Below, piece by piece: positions 37,520-46,207 of a stretch of DNA of 64,000 nucleotides. The stretch is from Natrialba taiwanensis DSM 12281. Its GTDB lineage: Archaea > Halobacteriota > Halobacteria > Halobacteriales > Natrialbaceae. Below the pieces are notes generated by a model. That model had not been told where the DNA came from. It was given only the letters and a program-made list of their open reading frames with translations, and did not search any database. The position numbers were made by a program, and so were the translations under genes. Positions within the stretch are counted from its first letter, which is position 1. Every line of letters begins with the position of its first letter. The stretch spans positions 48,242-112,241 of the forward strand of contig NZ_AOIL01000017.1 of assembly GCF_000337595.1 (NCBI RefSeq). The letters run 5' to 3'.

Positions 37520-38179
37520 ATGACCGCCGACACGGAGCCCGACAGCGCAGACACCACCGTCCTACTCACCGGCTACGAACCCTTCGGCGAGTTCAGCTCG
37601 AATCCCGCCTCGAAACTGGCAACGCGACTCGACGGTCTCGACCGCGAGACGTACACGATTGTCGGCCGCGAACTGCCGGTCGTCTTCGATCGCGCGGCGA
37701 CCGAACTCACCGCTGCGATCGATGAACACGACCCTGAACTCGTCTGTGCGCTCGGACTGGCCGCCGGCCGGCACGCGTTGTCGCTCGAACGCGTCGGAAT
37801 CAATCTCCGCGATACGAGTTCGGCCGGCGTGCCGGACAACGACGAGCGGCGCGTGGTCGACGATCCCGTGGTCGCGGACGGGCCTGGGGCGTATTTTGCG
37901 ACGCTGCCGCTTCGGGCGATGAAGGCAGCGATGCGGGACGCCGGGGTGCCGACGAGGCTGTCGACCGACGCCGGCACGCATCTCTGTAACAATCTGCTGT
38001 ATACCGCTCGTCACGTTTCGGAGACGGCGGCTACGGACCACGAGTTCAGCGTCGGCTTCGTCCACGTGCCGCTCTCGCACGAACAGGCGGCGGTTCGCGA
38101 CGAGGGAGAACCGAGTATGGCACTCGAGACGATGCAGGAGGGCGTCCTTGTGGGGCTCGAGACGGCCTGTTCTCAGTAA
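37520..38179 (+). CDS. pcp: Pyroglutamyl-peptidase I
   Basis: A 219-residue cysteine peptidase that removes N-terminal pyroglutamate. The catalytic triad can be placed: Glu in SLERVGINLRD, Cys in TDAGTHLCNN and His in VGFVHVPLS, and the N-terminal LLTGYEPFGEFSSNPAS signature is clear. The ATG at 37520 gives normal length. The 129 bases before it hold no obvious TATA box. Confidence 0.88.
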   Translation: MTADTEPDSADTTVLLTGYEPFGEFSSNPASKLATRLDGLDRETYTIVGRELPVVFDRAATELTAAIDEHDPELVCALGLAAGRHALSLERVGINLRDTSSAGVPDNDERRVVDDPVVADGPGAYFATLPLRAMKAAMRDAGVPTRLSTDAGTHLCNNLLYTARHVSETAATDHEFSVGFVHVPLSHEQAAVRDEGEPSMALETMQEGVLVGLETACSQ

Positions 38180-38256
38180 CGCGCTGTGCGGGCGACTCCG
38201 AAACTGATCGCGTATCGAGAGTGACCAATTTCCATAATCGAGGCGAGCACACAATA

Positions 38257-38265
38257 CTCTTAATA
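38257..38265 (+). promoter_or_regulatory. TATA box of the DUF5808 gene
   Basis: The sequence ctcttaata is about 25-28 nt before the ATG at 38287, supporting a leaderless mRNA and that start. Confidence 0.55.
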
Positions 38266-38286
38266 CGGGAGGTCGTACTGGCGGGT

Positions 38287-38568
38287 ATGGCAGACAAACC
38301 GACCTCCGGTGAGATTCTCGGAGTACCGTACAACTTCGAACGGCCGAGCATCGGTCGCATGCTCTCGTCGTACTGGCAGCCGGGCGAGGGAATGCTCGTC
38401 GAGAAGCCCTTCGGCGTCGGCTACACGCTGAATCTCGCGAACTGGCGCTCGTGGATCGTCGTCGTTATCGCCGGTGCGCTGCTGTGGCAACAGGAGCAAG
38501 GCTCGTCCACGGACACCGAGGAGCAGGAAGACGAACCCGTCGAAGTCATCGTCGACGACGATCACTGA
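38287..38568 (+). CDS. DUF5808 domain membrane protein
   Basis: A 93-residue protein. The N-terminal half reads LGVPYNFERPSIGRMLSSYW and PFGVGYTLNLANW, matching the DUF5808 domain. A single membrane helix (SWIVVVIAGALLW, about residues 54-68) and a highly acidic C-terminal tail follow. Such domains accompany small membrane proteins of unknown function in archaea and bacteria. The start is set by the TATA box 25-28 nt upstream. Confidence 0.8.
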   Translation: MADKPTSGEILGVPYNFERPSIGRMLSSYWQPGEGMLVEKPFGVGYTLNLANWRSWIVVVIAGALLWQQEQGSSTDTEEQEDEPVEVIVDDDH

Positions 38569-38783
38569 GCGGCGAGTTCAGTCGCACACGTCGTTTCTCT
38601 CGGTTCTGTAGGTTCTGTAGTGGATAGCATAGAGGGTAGTAACTGTCACACCACCAGTGAGTGGGGTCTGTGCGTTCGATTTCGCTCTCACGGTCGTCCC
38701 GTTTCGAGGTCTACTCGTGCTCGGTTCGAGCGGTCAGTTGCCTGTCGGGCACCGATTCGACCCGCAGCGGGCGCAACCGACGG

Positions 38784-38790
38784 CTATATT
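38784..38790 (+). promoter_or_regulatory. TATA box of the HAM1-type gene
   Basis: The sequence ctatatt is centred about 28 nt before the ATG at 38815, as for a leaderless transcript. The rest of the 246-base gap after the DUF5808 gene shows no gene. Confidence 0.6.
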
Positions 38791-38814
38791 CCCGCGGCGA
38801 CCGCTGCCTCGAAT

Positions 38815-39360
38815 ATGGCCATTCGGTTCGTCACCGGGAACGATGGAAAGGCGCGCGAGGCCCAGTCCTATCTCGAGGGGATCACCACCGTCGAGCAGGT
38901 GCCCTACGACTACACGGAAATCCAGAGCGACTCGCTCGAAGCCATCGCGATTCGCGGCGCGGAAGAAGCGTTCGCTGAACTCGAGGATGGCGATCCGATT
39001 CTAGTCGGCGACACGGGACTGTTCGTCGACGCGCTCGGGGGCTTTCCGGGGCCGTACTCGGCGTACGTCGAGGACACGGTCGGTGTCGAACGCCTCTGGC
39101 GACTCGTCGAGTCGGAGGACGACCGCAGGGCGCGGTTCAAGACGATTATCGGGTTCACGGACGGCGACCGGACGGAAACGTTCGAGGGAACGCTTGCCGG
39201 GACCATCGTCTCGCCACGCGGCGACGGTGGCTTCGGCTACGATCCGATCTTCGAGTTCAACGGACAGACGCTGGCCGAGATGGACGTCGAAGAAAAGAAC
39301 GCGATTTCACACCGCGGGCGGGCGCTGGCGGCGTTTACCGAGTGGTACGCCGATCAGTAG
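38815..39360 (+). CDS. Non-canonical purine NTP pyrophosphatase (HAM1/RdgB)
   Basis: A 181-residue house-cleaning enzyme that hydrolyses dITP, XTP and ITP to monophosphates, keeping these bases out of nucleic acids. It begins MAIRFVTGNDGKAREAQSYL with the family TGNxxK motif, then DTGLFVDALGGFPGPYSAYV, and the specificity segment GFGYDPIFEFNGQTLAEM with EKNAISHRGRAL near the C-terminus. The ATG follows a TATA box at leaderless spacing. Confidence 0.93.
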   Translation: MAIRFVTGNDGKAREAQSYLEGITTVEQVPYDYTEIQSDSLEAIAIRGAEEAFAELEDGDPILVGDTGLFVDALGGFPGPYSAYVEDTVGVERLWRLVESEDDRRARFKTIIGFTDGDRTETFEGTLAGTIVSPRGDGGFGYDPIFEFNGQTLAEMDVEEKNAISHRGRALAAFTEWYADQ

Positions 39361-39369
39361 TCGGTCAAC

Positions 39370-39879
39370 TTATTCGCGCGGGTCGCGGTCCGGTCCCGGA
39401 TATGTTCCGCCTTCGACCGCCGAATAGAGATTTTCGGGATCGAACACAGTCGCGAACGCGTCCGGCGTCCGCACGCTGAGCGAGAGTCGCGGCTGCATGG
39501 AGAGTCCGGCGGCCGCCGAGTTCAGCGACTCGTCGTAGGAGAGCAGGTGCGCTGCCTCGCCGCGGTAGGCCGAGGCGAGCGCCGGGTGATCGTCGTCGGG
39601 GTGGTCGACGGCGACGCGATCGGCTTCGAGGCGTGCTCGATGGTCGGCCGCGAGGTCGGGATCGGCGAGGGCGGCGACGAGGCGTTCGGTCGCCGCGAGC
39701 AGGTGATCGCTCGCGACGAGGTCGATCCAGGAGTGGCGGCGGACGTGATCCAGCGCCCTGCGGGCGTCGCCGTCGAGCAGCAGATCGGCGGCGAGAACCG
39801 TGGGATCAGCGACGATACGGGACGGATTCGGTTGCGGTGTCGCCTGATCGGGATCGGAATCCGGATCAGGATCAGTCAT
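39370..39879 (-). CDS. PIN-like domain protein
   Basis: A 169-residue protein with a PIN-nuclease-like pattern: an early VADPTVLAADLLLDGDA with an acidic residue, central helices (LVASDHLLAATERLVAAL), and a late AAHLLSYDESLNSAAA, where PIN proteins carry another acidic active-site residue. PIN domains are Mg-dependent ribonucleases, found in toxins and in RNA processing. The ATG at 39879 overlaps the upstream small ORF by 8 bases; a GTG at 39888 is an alternative. It is not proven to be a toxin. Confidence 0.6.
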   Translation of the reverse strand: MTDPDPDSDPDQATPQPNPSRIVADPTVLAADLLLDGDARRALDHVRRHSWIDLVASDHLLAATERLVAALADPDLAADHRARLEADRVAVDHPDDDHPALASAYRGEAAHLLSYDESLNSAAAGLSMQPRLSLSVRTPDAFATVFDPENLYSAVEGGTYPGPDRDPRE

Positions 39880-40000
39880 CCCGCTCACCCGAACTCGACG
39901 CCGGTCGGTCGTCCAGTTCGTCGGCGGTCGTCCGGATCCGGTCGAGGTCGACGTCGTAGCTCGCTCCGCGTTCGAAGAGGTCGCCCCAGGTGGTGGTCAT
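39872..40000 (-). CDS. 42-residue partner protein of the PIN-like gene
   Basis: A small acidic protein: MTTTWGDLFERGASYDVDLD, then RIRTTADELDDRPASSSGER. Helical in its middle, it overlaps the start of the PIN-like gene by 8 bases, so the pair is co-translated. Small partner first and PIN-domain second is the order of VapBC-type toxin-antitoxin loci, but no DNA-binding fold is visible in it. Confidence 0.55.
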   Translation of the reverse strand: MTTTWGDLFERGASYDVDLDRIRTTADELDDRPASSSGERDD

Positions 40001-40077
40001 CGGCGGTGGTTTGTCCTATCGGGAGAAAAGTCGCCCGGGTTTTCGCGCCCGGTTTTCCCACCGCGTTTGTGGACGAT

Positions 40078-41187
40078 TCAGGCATAACGTGACAGCAGCC
40101 AGAACGCGACGGCACCGAGGACGAACGCGACGCCGACGTTCACCGCGAGGCCGACGACGCCGACGCCGACGACGAGGCAGAGCGCGCGGGTGTCCGCGGC
40201 GGAGATCGGAGCGAACGCCGCGCGGCCGAGTTCGATCGCGACGACGACGAGCAAGACGCCGAGCAGGGCGACCGGGAACGCGGCCAGCAGCGCGCCGGTT
40301 GCGACGAGCGCGAGGGCGACGTACCCCAGGCCGAGCAGGACGTTCGCGCCGGCGGTTCGCGCGCCGAAGGCGTACTTCCCGGCGAGGCCGCCGCTGCCGT
40401 GACACATTGGGACGCCGCCGAACGGGATCGCCGCGAGACAGGTGACGCCCATGCTCTGTGAGAGCTTGTCGGCGGAGATGTCCTGGTCGTAGAGGTCGCC
40501 ACAGAGCAGCGCGGTCGCGATGGCCGCGTTGCCGACCGTCATCCCGAGTTGGGCGACGGTACCCTCGATCGCCGCGGCGGAGAGCGTCGGCGCGCCGGCG
40601 GGGAAGAGTTCGGCTGCGGGAACGCGGGGCGTCGGGACGCCGGCGGCGAGGACCGCGGCGACGCCGCCGAGTGCGAGCACGACGAGGACGCTCGACTGCC
40701 GGTAGCCCGCGAGGGCGAGCGCGCCGACGACGGCGAGGCCGGCGGCGGCCACGCCGGGCGCGCCGACCGAGAGGTCGACGGCGGCCTCGAACAGGAGCAG
40801 AGCGACGGCGAGTTGGACGCCGCGGATCACCGGTTCGCCGACGACGCGCTGGAGGTAGCCAACGAGGCCGAGCGAGCCGACGCCAAGCAGGACGACGCCG
40901 GCGAGCAGCCCGGCCGCCGCGAGTTCGGCGTAGGAGAGTGTCCCGACGATGGCGAGTCCGATCAGGGCTTTCATCGGCTCGACGGAGAGCGGCAATCCGT
41001 AGTACAGCCCCCAGACGATCTGGAAGACACCGAAGCCGACGAGCACGTGTGGCAGCGAGACGGTCGTGGTGGCGGCGAGGGCGACCAGCAGCGGCAGGAC
41101 GGTAACCGAATCACCTAGCGCACCCGCGAGTTCACTGGTCGAGAACTCGAGATCGGACCGAGTCGGCGACGGGAGCGAGTACGCCAT
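40078..41187 (-). CDS. MOT1-type molybdate/sulfate transporter
   Basis: A 369-residue membrane transporter with about 10-11 helices. Two signatures fit the MOT1/SulP-like molybdate family: YYGLPLSVEPMKALIGLAIV in helices 2-3 and FGGVPMCHGSGGLAGKYAFG in the second half. Members carry molybdate or sulfate at high affinity. The minus-strand TATA box at 41212-41219 lies about 28 nt before the ATG, and a perfect palindrome sits just beyond it (41226-41245), so transcription is probably regulated. It diverges from the AIR-synthase-like gene. Confidence 0.85.
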   Translation of the reverse strand: MAYSLPSPTRSDLEFSTSELAGALGDSVTVLPLLVALAATTTVSLPHVLVGFGVFQIVWGLYYGLPLSVEPMKALIGLAIVGTLSYAELAAAGLLAGVVLLGVGSLGLVGYLQRVVGEPVIRGVQLAVALLLFEAAVDLSVGAPGVAAAGLAVVGALALAGYRQSSVLVVLALGGVAAVLAAGVPTPRVPAAELFPAGAPTLSAAAIEGTVAQLGMTVGNAAIATALLCGDLYDQDISADKLSQSMGVTCLAAIPFGGVPMCHGSGGLAGKYAFGARTAGANVLLGLGYVALALVATGALLAAFPVALLGVLLVVVAIELGRAAFAPISAADTRALCLVVGVGVVGLAVNVGVAFVLGAVAFWLLSRYA

Positions 41188-41211
41188 TCACACGCCCTTT
41201 GGCGGGGATCG

Positions 41212-41219
41212 GTTTTACT
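41212..41219 (-). promoter_or_regulatory. TATA box of the MOT1-type transporter
   Basis: On the minus strand the sequence cagtaaaa is centred about 28 nt before the ATG at 41187, a leaderless spacing. Confidence 0.55.
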
Positions 41220-41225
41220 GTTTGC

Positions 41226-41245
41226 AGAAACCGGTTACGGTTTCT
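41226..41245. promoter_or_regulatory. Perfect 8-bp-arm palindrome upstream of the MOT1 gene
   Basis: AGAAACCG-GTTA-CGGTTTCT: perfect arms around a 4-nt spacer, 7 bp beyond the TATA box on the minus strand. Its position fits an activator or repressor site for the transporter gene; the AIR-synthase-like gene starts about 150 bp away on the other side. Confidence 0.55.
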
Positions 41246-41397
41246 CGTTCGGTGTGAGTGAACCGTCGGTGGATACACCGCGTGTCGGACTCGTGGACGA
41301 ACGGAAACGGTTCGCGTCGGCAGCGAGAACTCGTCCGGGGCGGGCGTGCACGGCGGCGATCAGTACGCTGAAGACCGGTCGGCCGGCTGGTTTGCGT

Positions 41398-42405
41398 ATG
41401 ACCGACCTCGGGAAGATCGACCGCGAGTTCTTCGAGCAACGGATTGCGCCGAACCTGGGTGCGTCTCGGGACGATGTCGTGATCGGGCCGACTCACGGCG
41501 TCGATTTCGGCGTGCTGGATATCGGTGGGCAGGCGCTCGTTACTGCGACGGACCCGCTCTCGATCCTGCCGGCGCTCGGCTTCGAGCGCGCGGCCCGGTT
41601 CGCGCTCGATCTCGTGCTCGCGGACGTGGCCGTCAGCGGCGTCGCGCCGTCGCACCTCTCGATCTGCTTTACGCTCCCCGAGACGATGACCGACGACGAG
41701 TTCGCGACCGTCTGGGAGACGATCCACGGGGAGTGTCGCGACCTCGGCGTCTCGGTCGTGACGGGGCACACGGCGCGGTACTCCGATCTGTCCCACCCGT
41801 GGGTCGGCGCGGCGACCGCGATGGGGGTCGGCGAGCACGACACGGTCGTCCGCCCCGACGGCGCGCGCGTCGGCGATCGGCTCCTCTTGACGACCGGTCC
41901 CGCCGTAGAGGCGGTCGGTCTCCTCAGCACACTCTTCGGCGACGATCTGGACCTGCCGGCGGACGTGATCGCCGACGCGCAGGACCGCCTCGACGAGGTC
42001 TACGCGGTCAGGGACGCGCTTACGGCGGCCGCATCGGGACCCGTCACCGCGATGCACGACGTGACCGAGGGCGGACTTGCGGGCGCGCTGAACGAGATGG
42101 CGGCGGGTGCCGACGCCCGATTCGTGGTCGACCGGGAGGCGGTGCCGGTGCGTCCCGGCGTCGCCGAGGTCTGCGAACGCCTCGAACTCGACCCCTGGGC
42201 GATGACCAGCTGCGGCTCGCTCGTCATCGCAGTCGACCCGGACGCCGTCGACGCGGTGCAGACGGCGCTCGAAGACCGAGGGACCGTCGTCGCGGACATC
42301 GGCCGCGTTGAATCGGGGTCTGGGGTCACGGTCGATGGCGAACGACTCGAGCATCCGCGCACCGATCCGTCGTGGGCGGCCTACGCGGAGCTTGCACGTG
42401 AGTAG
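41398..42405 (+). CDS. AIR synthase family protein (HypE/ThiL-like)
   Basis: A 335-residue protein of the PurM/HypE/ThiL/SelD superfamily, ATP-binding enzymes that make acyl-phosphate or phosphorylated intermediates. It shows the family strand [20 protein letters not shown], the helix [16 protein letters not shown], and the C-terminal domain start [20 protein letters not shown] with [10 protein letters not shown]. No hydrogenase genes are nearby, so it is not an obvious HypE, and it lacks the usual ThiL opening. It lies just before the thiamine gene. Its role is open. Confidence 0.78.
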   Translation: MTDLGKIDREFFEQRIAPNLGASRDDVVIGPTHGVDFGVLDIGGQALVTATDPLSILPALGFERAARFALDLVLADVAVSGVAPSHLSICFTLPETMTDDEFATVWETIHGECRDLGVSVVTGHTARYSDLSHPWVGAATAMGVGEHDTVVRPDGARVGDRLLLTTGPAVEAVGLLSTLFGDDLDLPADVIADAQDRLDEVYAVRDALTAAASGPVTAMHDVTEGGLAGALNEMAAGADARFVVDREAVPVRPGVAEVCERLELDPWAMTSCGSLVIAVDPDAVDAVQTALEDRGTVVADIGRVESGSGVTVDGERLEHPRTDPSWAAYAELARE

Positions 42406-42506
42406 CATAGACTGAACCGCTTCCGAGTCGTCGAGCCGACCGATGACGGCTCACTCCATCCGTCCACCGAGTTCATCGATCCGCCCGGGTTTCGGACCAC
42501 TATCGA

Positions 42507-42516
42507 TTTGTATAAC
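42507..42516 (+). promoter_or_regulatory. TATA box of thiD/thiN
   Basis: The sequence tttgtataac is about 23-25 nt before the ATG at 42535. I see no thi-box (TPP riboswitch) signature in the 130 bases upstream. Confidence 0.55.
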
Positions 42517-42534
42517 CAGCGAATACCTCCGGCT

Positions 42535-43896
42535 ATGAGAACTCCAGCACCCGACAGTCGCCCCGTCGCGCTGACGATCGCGGGCAGCGACTCCGGCGGT
42601 GGGGCCGGCATCCAGGCCGACCTCGCGACGATGACCGCCCACGGCGTCTTCGGCACGTCGGCGATCACCGCCGTCACCGCCCAGCACACCCGCGGCGTCG
42701 AGCGCTCGTTCGCCCTCCCCGCCGAGGAGGTCGACGCCCAGATCGAGGCGGTCACCGGCGACTTCGACGTCGGTGCCGCGAAAACGGGCATGCTCGCGAC
42801 GACTGAACTCGTCGAGACCGTCGCCGAGCGCGCGAGTTCGTTCGCGTTTCCGCTGGTCGTCGACCCCGTGATGGTCGCGACCTCGGGGGATCGGTTGCTC
42901 GAACCCGCGGCCGAACGGGCCTACGAGGACCTCCTGTCGGACACGACGCTCGCGACGCCGAACGCGGACGAGGCGGAGGTGCTGACTGACATCGCGGTGA
43001 CGGACGAGGAGAGCGCCCGCGAGGCCGGCGAGGCGATCCGCGAACTCGGCGTCGACGCGGCGCTCGTCAAGGGCGGGCACGTTCCCGGCGAGACGGTTCG
43101 AGACGTGCTCGTCACCGAAGACGGCACCACGACGTTCGAGCACCCGCGCATCGACACGGCGGCGACCCACGGCTCCGGCTGTGCGCTGTCGGCGGCGATC
43201 GCAGCCCGCCTGGCGACGGGGGACGACCTCGAGACGGCCGTCAGCGGCGCGACCGACTTCCTCGTGCGGGCGGTACGATACGCCTACGACGTTGGCGAGG
43301 GCGACGGGGCGGTCAACCACGCCGTCGAATTGCGAAACGCGGCCGCCCGGGAGGCGACGAGCGAGGAAGTGCAGACCATCGTCGACCGACTCGTCGACGC
43401 CGACGTCTCCGAACTCGTCCCCGAGGTCGGGATGAACGTCGTCGGCGCGACCCCCTACGCCGAAGCGGTCGACGAGACGGCCGCCGTCGAAGGCCGGATC
43501 ACGCGCACGCTCTCGGGCATCCAGCCCAACCGCGGCGTTCGATTCGGCGCGTCGAGCCACGTCGCCCGCTTTCTCCTCGCCGCGCGCGAGTTCAGCCCGG
43601 ACTGCCGATTCGCCGTCAACTGCCGGTTCGGCCCGGACGTGGAGGCGGCGCTCGCTGAACTCGGCTGGGAACGCGCCGAGTACGACCGCGCCGACGAGCC
43701 GACGGCCGACGAGGAAGGCGAGACGATGGGGTGGGGCGCGCGGCAGGCGTTCGTTGATCGGAACGACGAGGAGCCGCCGACGGCCGTGATCGACCGCGGT
43801 GCGGTCGGCAAGGAGGCGATGACGAAACTGCTCGCGGACGACGCCGCGACCCTCGCCGAGCGCGTCGTCGCGCTCGATTCGGAGGTCCGCCGATGA
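42535..43896 (+). CDS. thiD: HMP/HMP-P kinase - thiamine-phosphate synthase fusion (ThiD-ThiN)
   Basis: A 453-residue bifunctional thiamine enzyme. Residues about 1-270 are ThiD, which phosphorylates hydroxymethylpyrimidine: [33 protein letters not shown], and the ribokinase-fold anion hole [13 protein letters not shown]. Residues about 285-450 are ThiN, an archaeal thiamine-phosphate synthase that joins HMP-PP and the thiazole phosphate: [20 protein letters not shown] with [17 protein letters not shown]. The fusion is usual in archaea that lack ThiE. It overlaps the next gene by 4 bases. Confidence 0.93.
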   Translation: MRTPAPDSRPVALTIAGSDSGGGAGIQADLATMTAHGVFGTSAITAVTAQHTRGVERSFALPAEEVDAQIEAVTGDFDVGAAKTGMLATTELVETVAERASSFAFPLVVDPVMVATSGDRLLEPAAERAYEDLLSDTTLATPNADEAEVLTDIAVTDEESAREAGEAIRELGVDAALVKGGHVPGETVRDVLVTEDGTTTFEHPRIDTAATHGSGCALSAAIAARLATGDDLETAVSGATDFLVRAVRYAYDVGEGDGAVNHAVELRNAAAREATSEEVQTIVDRLVDADVSELVPEVGMNVVGATPYAEAVDETAAVEGRITRTLSGIQPNRGVRFGASSHVARFLLAAREFSPDCRFAVNCRFGPDVEAALAELGWERAEYDRADEPTADEEGETMGWGARQAFVDRNDEEPPTAVIDRGAVGKEAMTKLLADDAATLAERVVALDSEVRR

Positions 43897-44891
43897 GCGC
43901 ACCTGACGCCGCGGTCGAGACGGCGACTGAACTCGGCGTCGGCGTTATCCTCCCCCAGTACGGAACCGAGATCGACGCGGTTCGCGAGACGGCGATTCGG
44001 GCCGAATCACTCGGCTACGACGGGGTCTGGCTCGAGGACCACTTCCAGTCGTGGATCGGCGACCCGCATCGCGGGGCCCACGAGTGCTGGACGACGCTCA
44101 GCGCCGTCGCCGAGGCGACCGACCGGGTTCGCGTCGGCACGCTCGTCACGAGCCAGTCCTACCGACAGCCCGCGCTGCTGGCGAAAATGGCGGCGACGGT
44201 CGACCGGATCAGCGACGGCCGACTCGACCTCGGCCTGGGCGGAGGCTGGTACGGCGACGAGTACGACCGGTTCGGCTACGAGTTCAGGGAGCCGCCGGCA
44301 GAGCGGCTCCGACGGCTCGCCGAGACGGTCGAGATTCTACGGGGACTGTGGACTGAAGAGAGCTACAGCCACGAGGGCGAGCATCTCGATATCGAACTCG
44401 AGGACGCGTTCTGCGAGCCGCGGCCGGTCCAGGACCCGCACCCGCCGATCTGGATCGGGGGCGGCGGCGAGGAGTTCACCCTCCGGTACGCGGCCGAACT
44501 GGCCGACGGCTGGAACTTCGGGACCCTCTCGCCCGAGGGATTTCGGGAGAAACTCGACGTGTTGCGGAGCCACTGCGAGGACGACGCGCGGTACGACGAG
44601 ATCCGCAAGTCCGCCGAACTGTTCGTCTTCGTCGGCGAGACGACTGCGGATGCGGAACGCAAGCGGGCAGCGTTCGCGGACGAGTTCTTGCCGGACGAGC
44701 CGAGCGAACCGCGGGAGTTCTTCCTTTCGGGATACGTCGAGACGGCACCGACCGGGACGCCGGCGGAGATCCGCGAGCGCCTCGATGCGTACGTCGACGC
44801 CGGAATCGAGACGGTCATGCTGGCGGTGCCGGACGCGGCGGCCGACGAGGACGAGAGCCTGGCGCTGCTGGCCGAGGAACTGCTCGCGTGA
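43893..44891 (+). CDS. LLM-class flavin/F420-dependent oxidoreductase
   Basis: A 332-residue luciferase-like TIM-barrel oxidoreductase. Hallmarks are the N-terminal GVILPQYGTEIDAVRETAIR, GYDGVWLEDHFQSW, RVRVGTLVTSQSYRQPALLA with the bulge at the substrate pocket, and GRLDLGLGGGWYGDEYDRFG. Archaeal members often use F420. The ATG overlaps the ThiD-ThiN stop (ATGA), so it is translationally coupled to thiamine synthesis; a role in that pathway is inference. Confidence 0.88.
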   Translation: MSAPDAAVETATELGVGVILPQYGTEIDAVRETAIRAESLGYDGVWLEDHFQSWIGDPHRGAHECWTTLSAVAEATDRVRVGTLVTSQSYRQPALLAKMAATVDRISDGRLDLGLGGGWYGDEYDRFGYEFREPPAERLRRLAETVEILRGLWTEESYSHEGEHLDIELEDAFCEPRPVQDPHPPIWIGGGGEEFTLRYAAELADGWNFGTLSPEGFREKLDVLRSHCEDDARYDEIRKSAELFVFVGETTADAERKRAAFADEFLPDEPSEPREFFLSGYVETAPTGTPAEIRERLDAYVDAGIETVMLAVPDAAADEDESLALLAEELLA

Positions 44892-44975
44892 GCCTGCGGT
44901 CCGAACGCCTCGCTGCGGTCCGCAAGACTACCGGAAACCGAACGCTCATTCGCCGGGCGGACGATAGCACCGCGC

Positions 44976-45311
44976 ATGGTCGAGAGTCCATTCGACGCCG
45001 AGATTCGTGTCGGCGAGGTACTGGAAGCCGAATCGTTCCCCGAAGCGAACAAACCGAAGATGACCAAGCTGTGGATCACCCTCGGCGAGGACCACGGCGA
45101 GATTCAGTCCGCGGCGCAACTGGATCACCACTACGACCCGACTGAACTCGAGGGCCGGCGGGTGCTGTGTGCGACGAACTTGGGCTCAGTGCGGATTGCG
45201 GGATTCAAATCCGAGGCGCTGACTGTCGGCGTCCCCGACGAGGACGAGTTCCCGGTGCTAGTCGAACCGGATCGGGATGTGGATGTCCCGCTCGGCGGGT
45301 CGCTGTATTAA
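44976..45311 (+). CDS. CsaA/EMAP-type tRNA-binding protein
   Basis: A 111-residue OB-fold protein. The sequence FDAEIRVGEVLEAESFPEAN followed by KPKMTKLWITLGEDHG and LLCATNLG-type text near the centre (RRVLCATNLGSVRIAGF) matches the single-domain tRNA-binding (EMAP II/CsaA) family, thought to act in tRNA or chaperone-related roles. The length is normal. It follows the LLM oxidoreductase by 84 bases on the same strand. Confidence 0.9.
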   Translation: MVESPFDAEIRVGEVLEAESFPEANKPKMTKLWITLGEDHGEIQSAAQLDHHYDPTELEGRRVLCATNLGSVRIAGFKSEALTVGVPDEDEFPVLVEPDRDVDVPLGGSLY

Positions 45312-45418
45312 CTCGACACCGATCCCTTCTCGGGTACTGATCGGGCTGTTCGGGTCGTTTTCCGGCGAACTCTTCACCGAAAACGTATTTGAAAGTGTGA
45401 TGCTTTTCGATCAGATTT

Positions 45419-45461
45419 CGTTCCTTCGAAGAGAGCGTGTTTCCCAGTCAATGAAGGAACG
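45419..45461. terminator. 9-bp inverted repeat between convergent genes
   Basis: CGTTCCTTC (45419-45427) and GAAGGAACG (45453-45461) are perfect complements around a 25-nt loop. Lying between the CsaA-like gene and the convergent lipoprotein gene, it may help end transcription. The rest of the 176-base gap is lower in GC and shows no gene. Confidence 0.35.
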
Positions 45462-45487
45462 TAGCGACCAGTCAGTTCCCCCCAAGA

Positions 45488-45955
45488 TCAGTCGACGGTG
45501 GAACAGTCAAATGATCTCCAGATACTGAGTGCAGCTCCACTGTCTTCTCGTGCATCACCAATATATACCCGTACCTGAACACATTCCTGATCGTACGCAG
45601 CGAAATCAAGAGTTACGGCATCTTCTTTGGATTGATCACCTCGCCACGTGTGTAAAATATACGATCCTGGCTCTGTCGGATAGCCCTCAAACGCTACTCC
45701 GCTCCACTTCCCGTCTCCCAATCCAGTCGATTCATCCGCAGCTGACGGGATTTCGACCGCCCTCTCGTATACCACCTCACCGTTCTCAGTTATTTCAACA
45801 GAGAGATCATACGCATCAGATTCATGATTGATCGCCTGAAGTTGCATCAATCGGGTATCTACTGTGGAACTCTCGCGGCCGGAACAACCAGCGAGTACCA
45901 CAGGGAGACCACCGCCCATCAACAGTAGAGTTTGCCGCCGCGTACGGAGGGACAT
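45488..45955 (-). CDS. Tat lipoprotein, hypothetical, low-GC region
   Basis: A 155-residue protein with a Tat lipoprotein signal, TRRQTLLLMGGGLPVVLAGC, the Cys near residue 24 being the lipid site. The mature part (YDLSVEITENGEVVYERAVE, then EPGSYILHTWRGD) looks like an Ig- or cupredoxin-like beta sandwich. The gene and about 300 bases around it have clearly lower GC than the rest of the window, suggesting lateral origin. The function is unknown. Confidence 0.7.
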   Translation of the reverse strand: MSLRTRRQTLLLMGGGLPVVLAGCSGRESSTVDTRLMQLQAINHESDAYDLSVEITENGEVVYERAVEIPSAADESTGLGDGKWSGVAFEGYPTEPGSYILHTWRGDQSKEDAVTLDFAAYDQECVQVRVYIGDAREDSGAALSIWRSFDCSTVD

Positions 45956-46207
45956 ACGAGTGAAACTCGTAGATATTACATATGCTTTCCTAAATGAATT
46001 GGTTTGGGAAAGACGATACTAACCAGTAGAAGGGGCGGTCACGGTTGTGGACGAGAGAGGAGAGGCGAGATTCTTCGGGGAGTGATTCGGGCGCTGTCCC
46101 GAGTGGGCGTTTCCGGTCAGTTCCGCTCGAAGAGATCTCGTCCACTCGACAGGTGTCCTGCGTTCGGTTTCGATCACTTCCACTACGGATCCCGCAGGGT
46201 TTTTGTG

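Noticed and set aside
42406..42534. Possible TPP riboswitch before thiD/thiN
   Set aside because: No conserved thi-box elements were seen, and the TATA box about 25 nt before the ATG leaves no room for a 5' leader.
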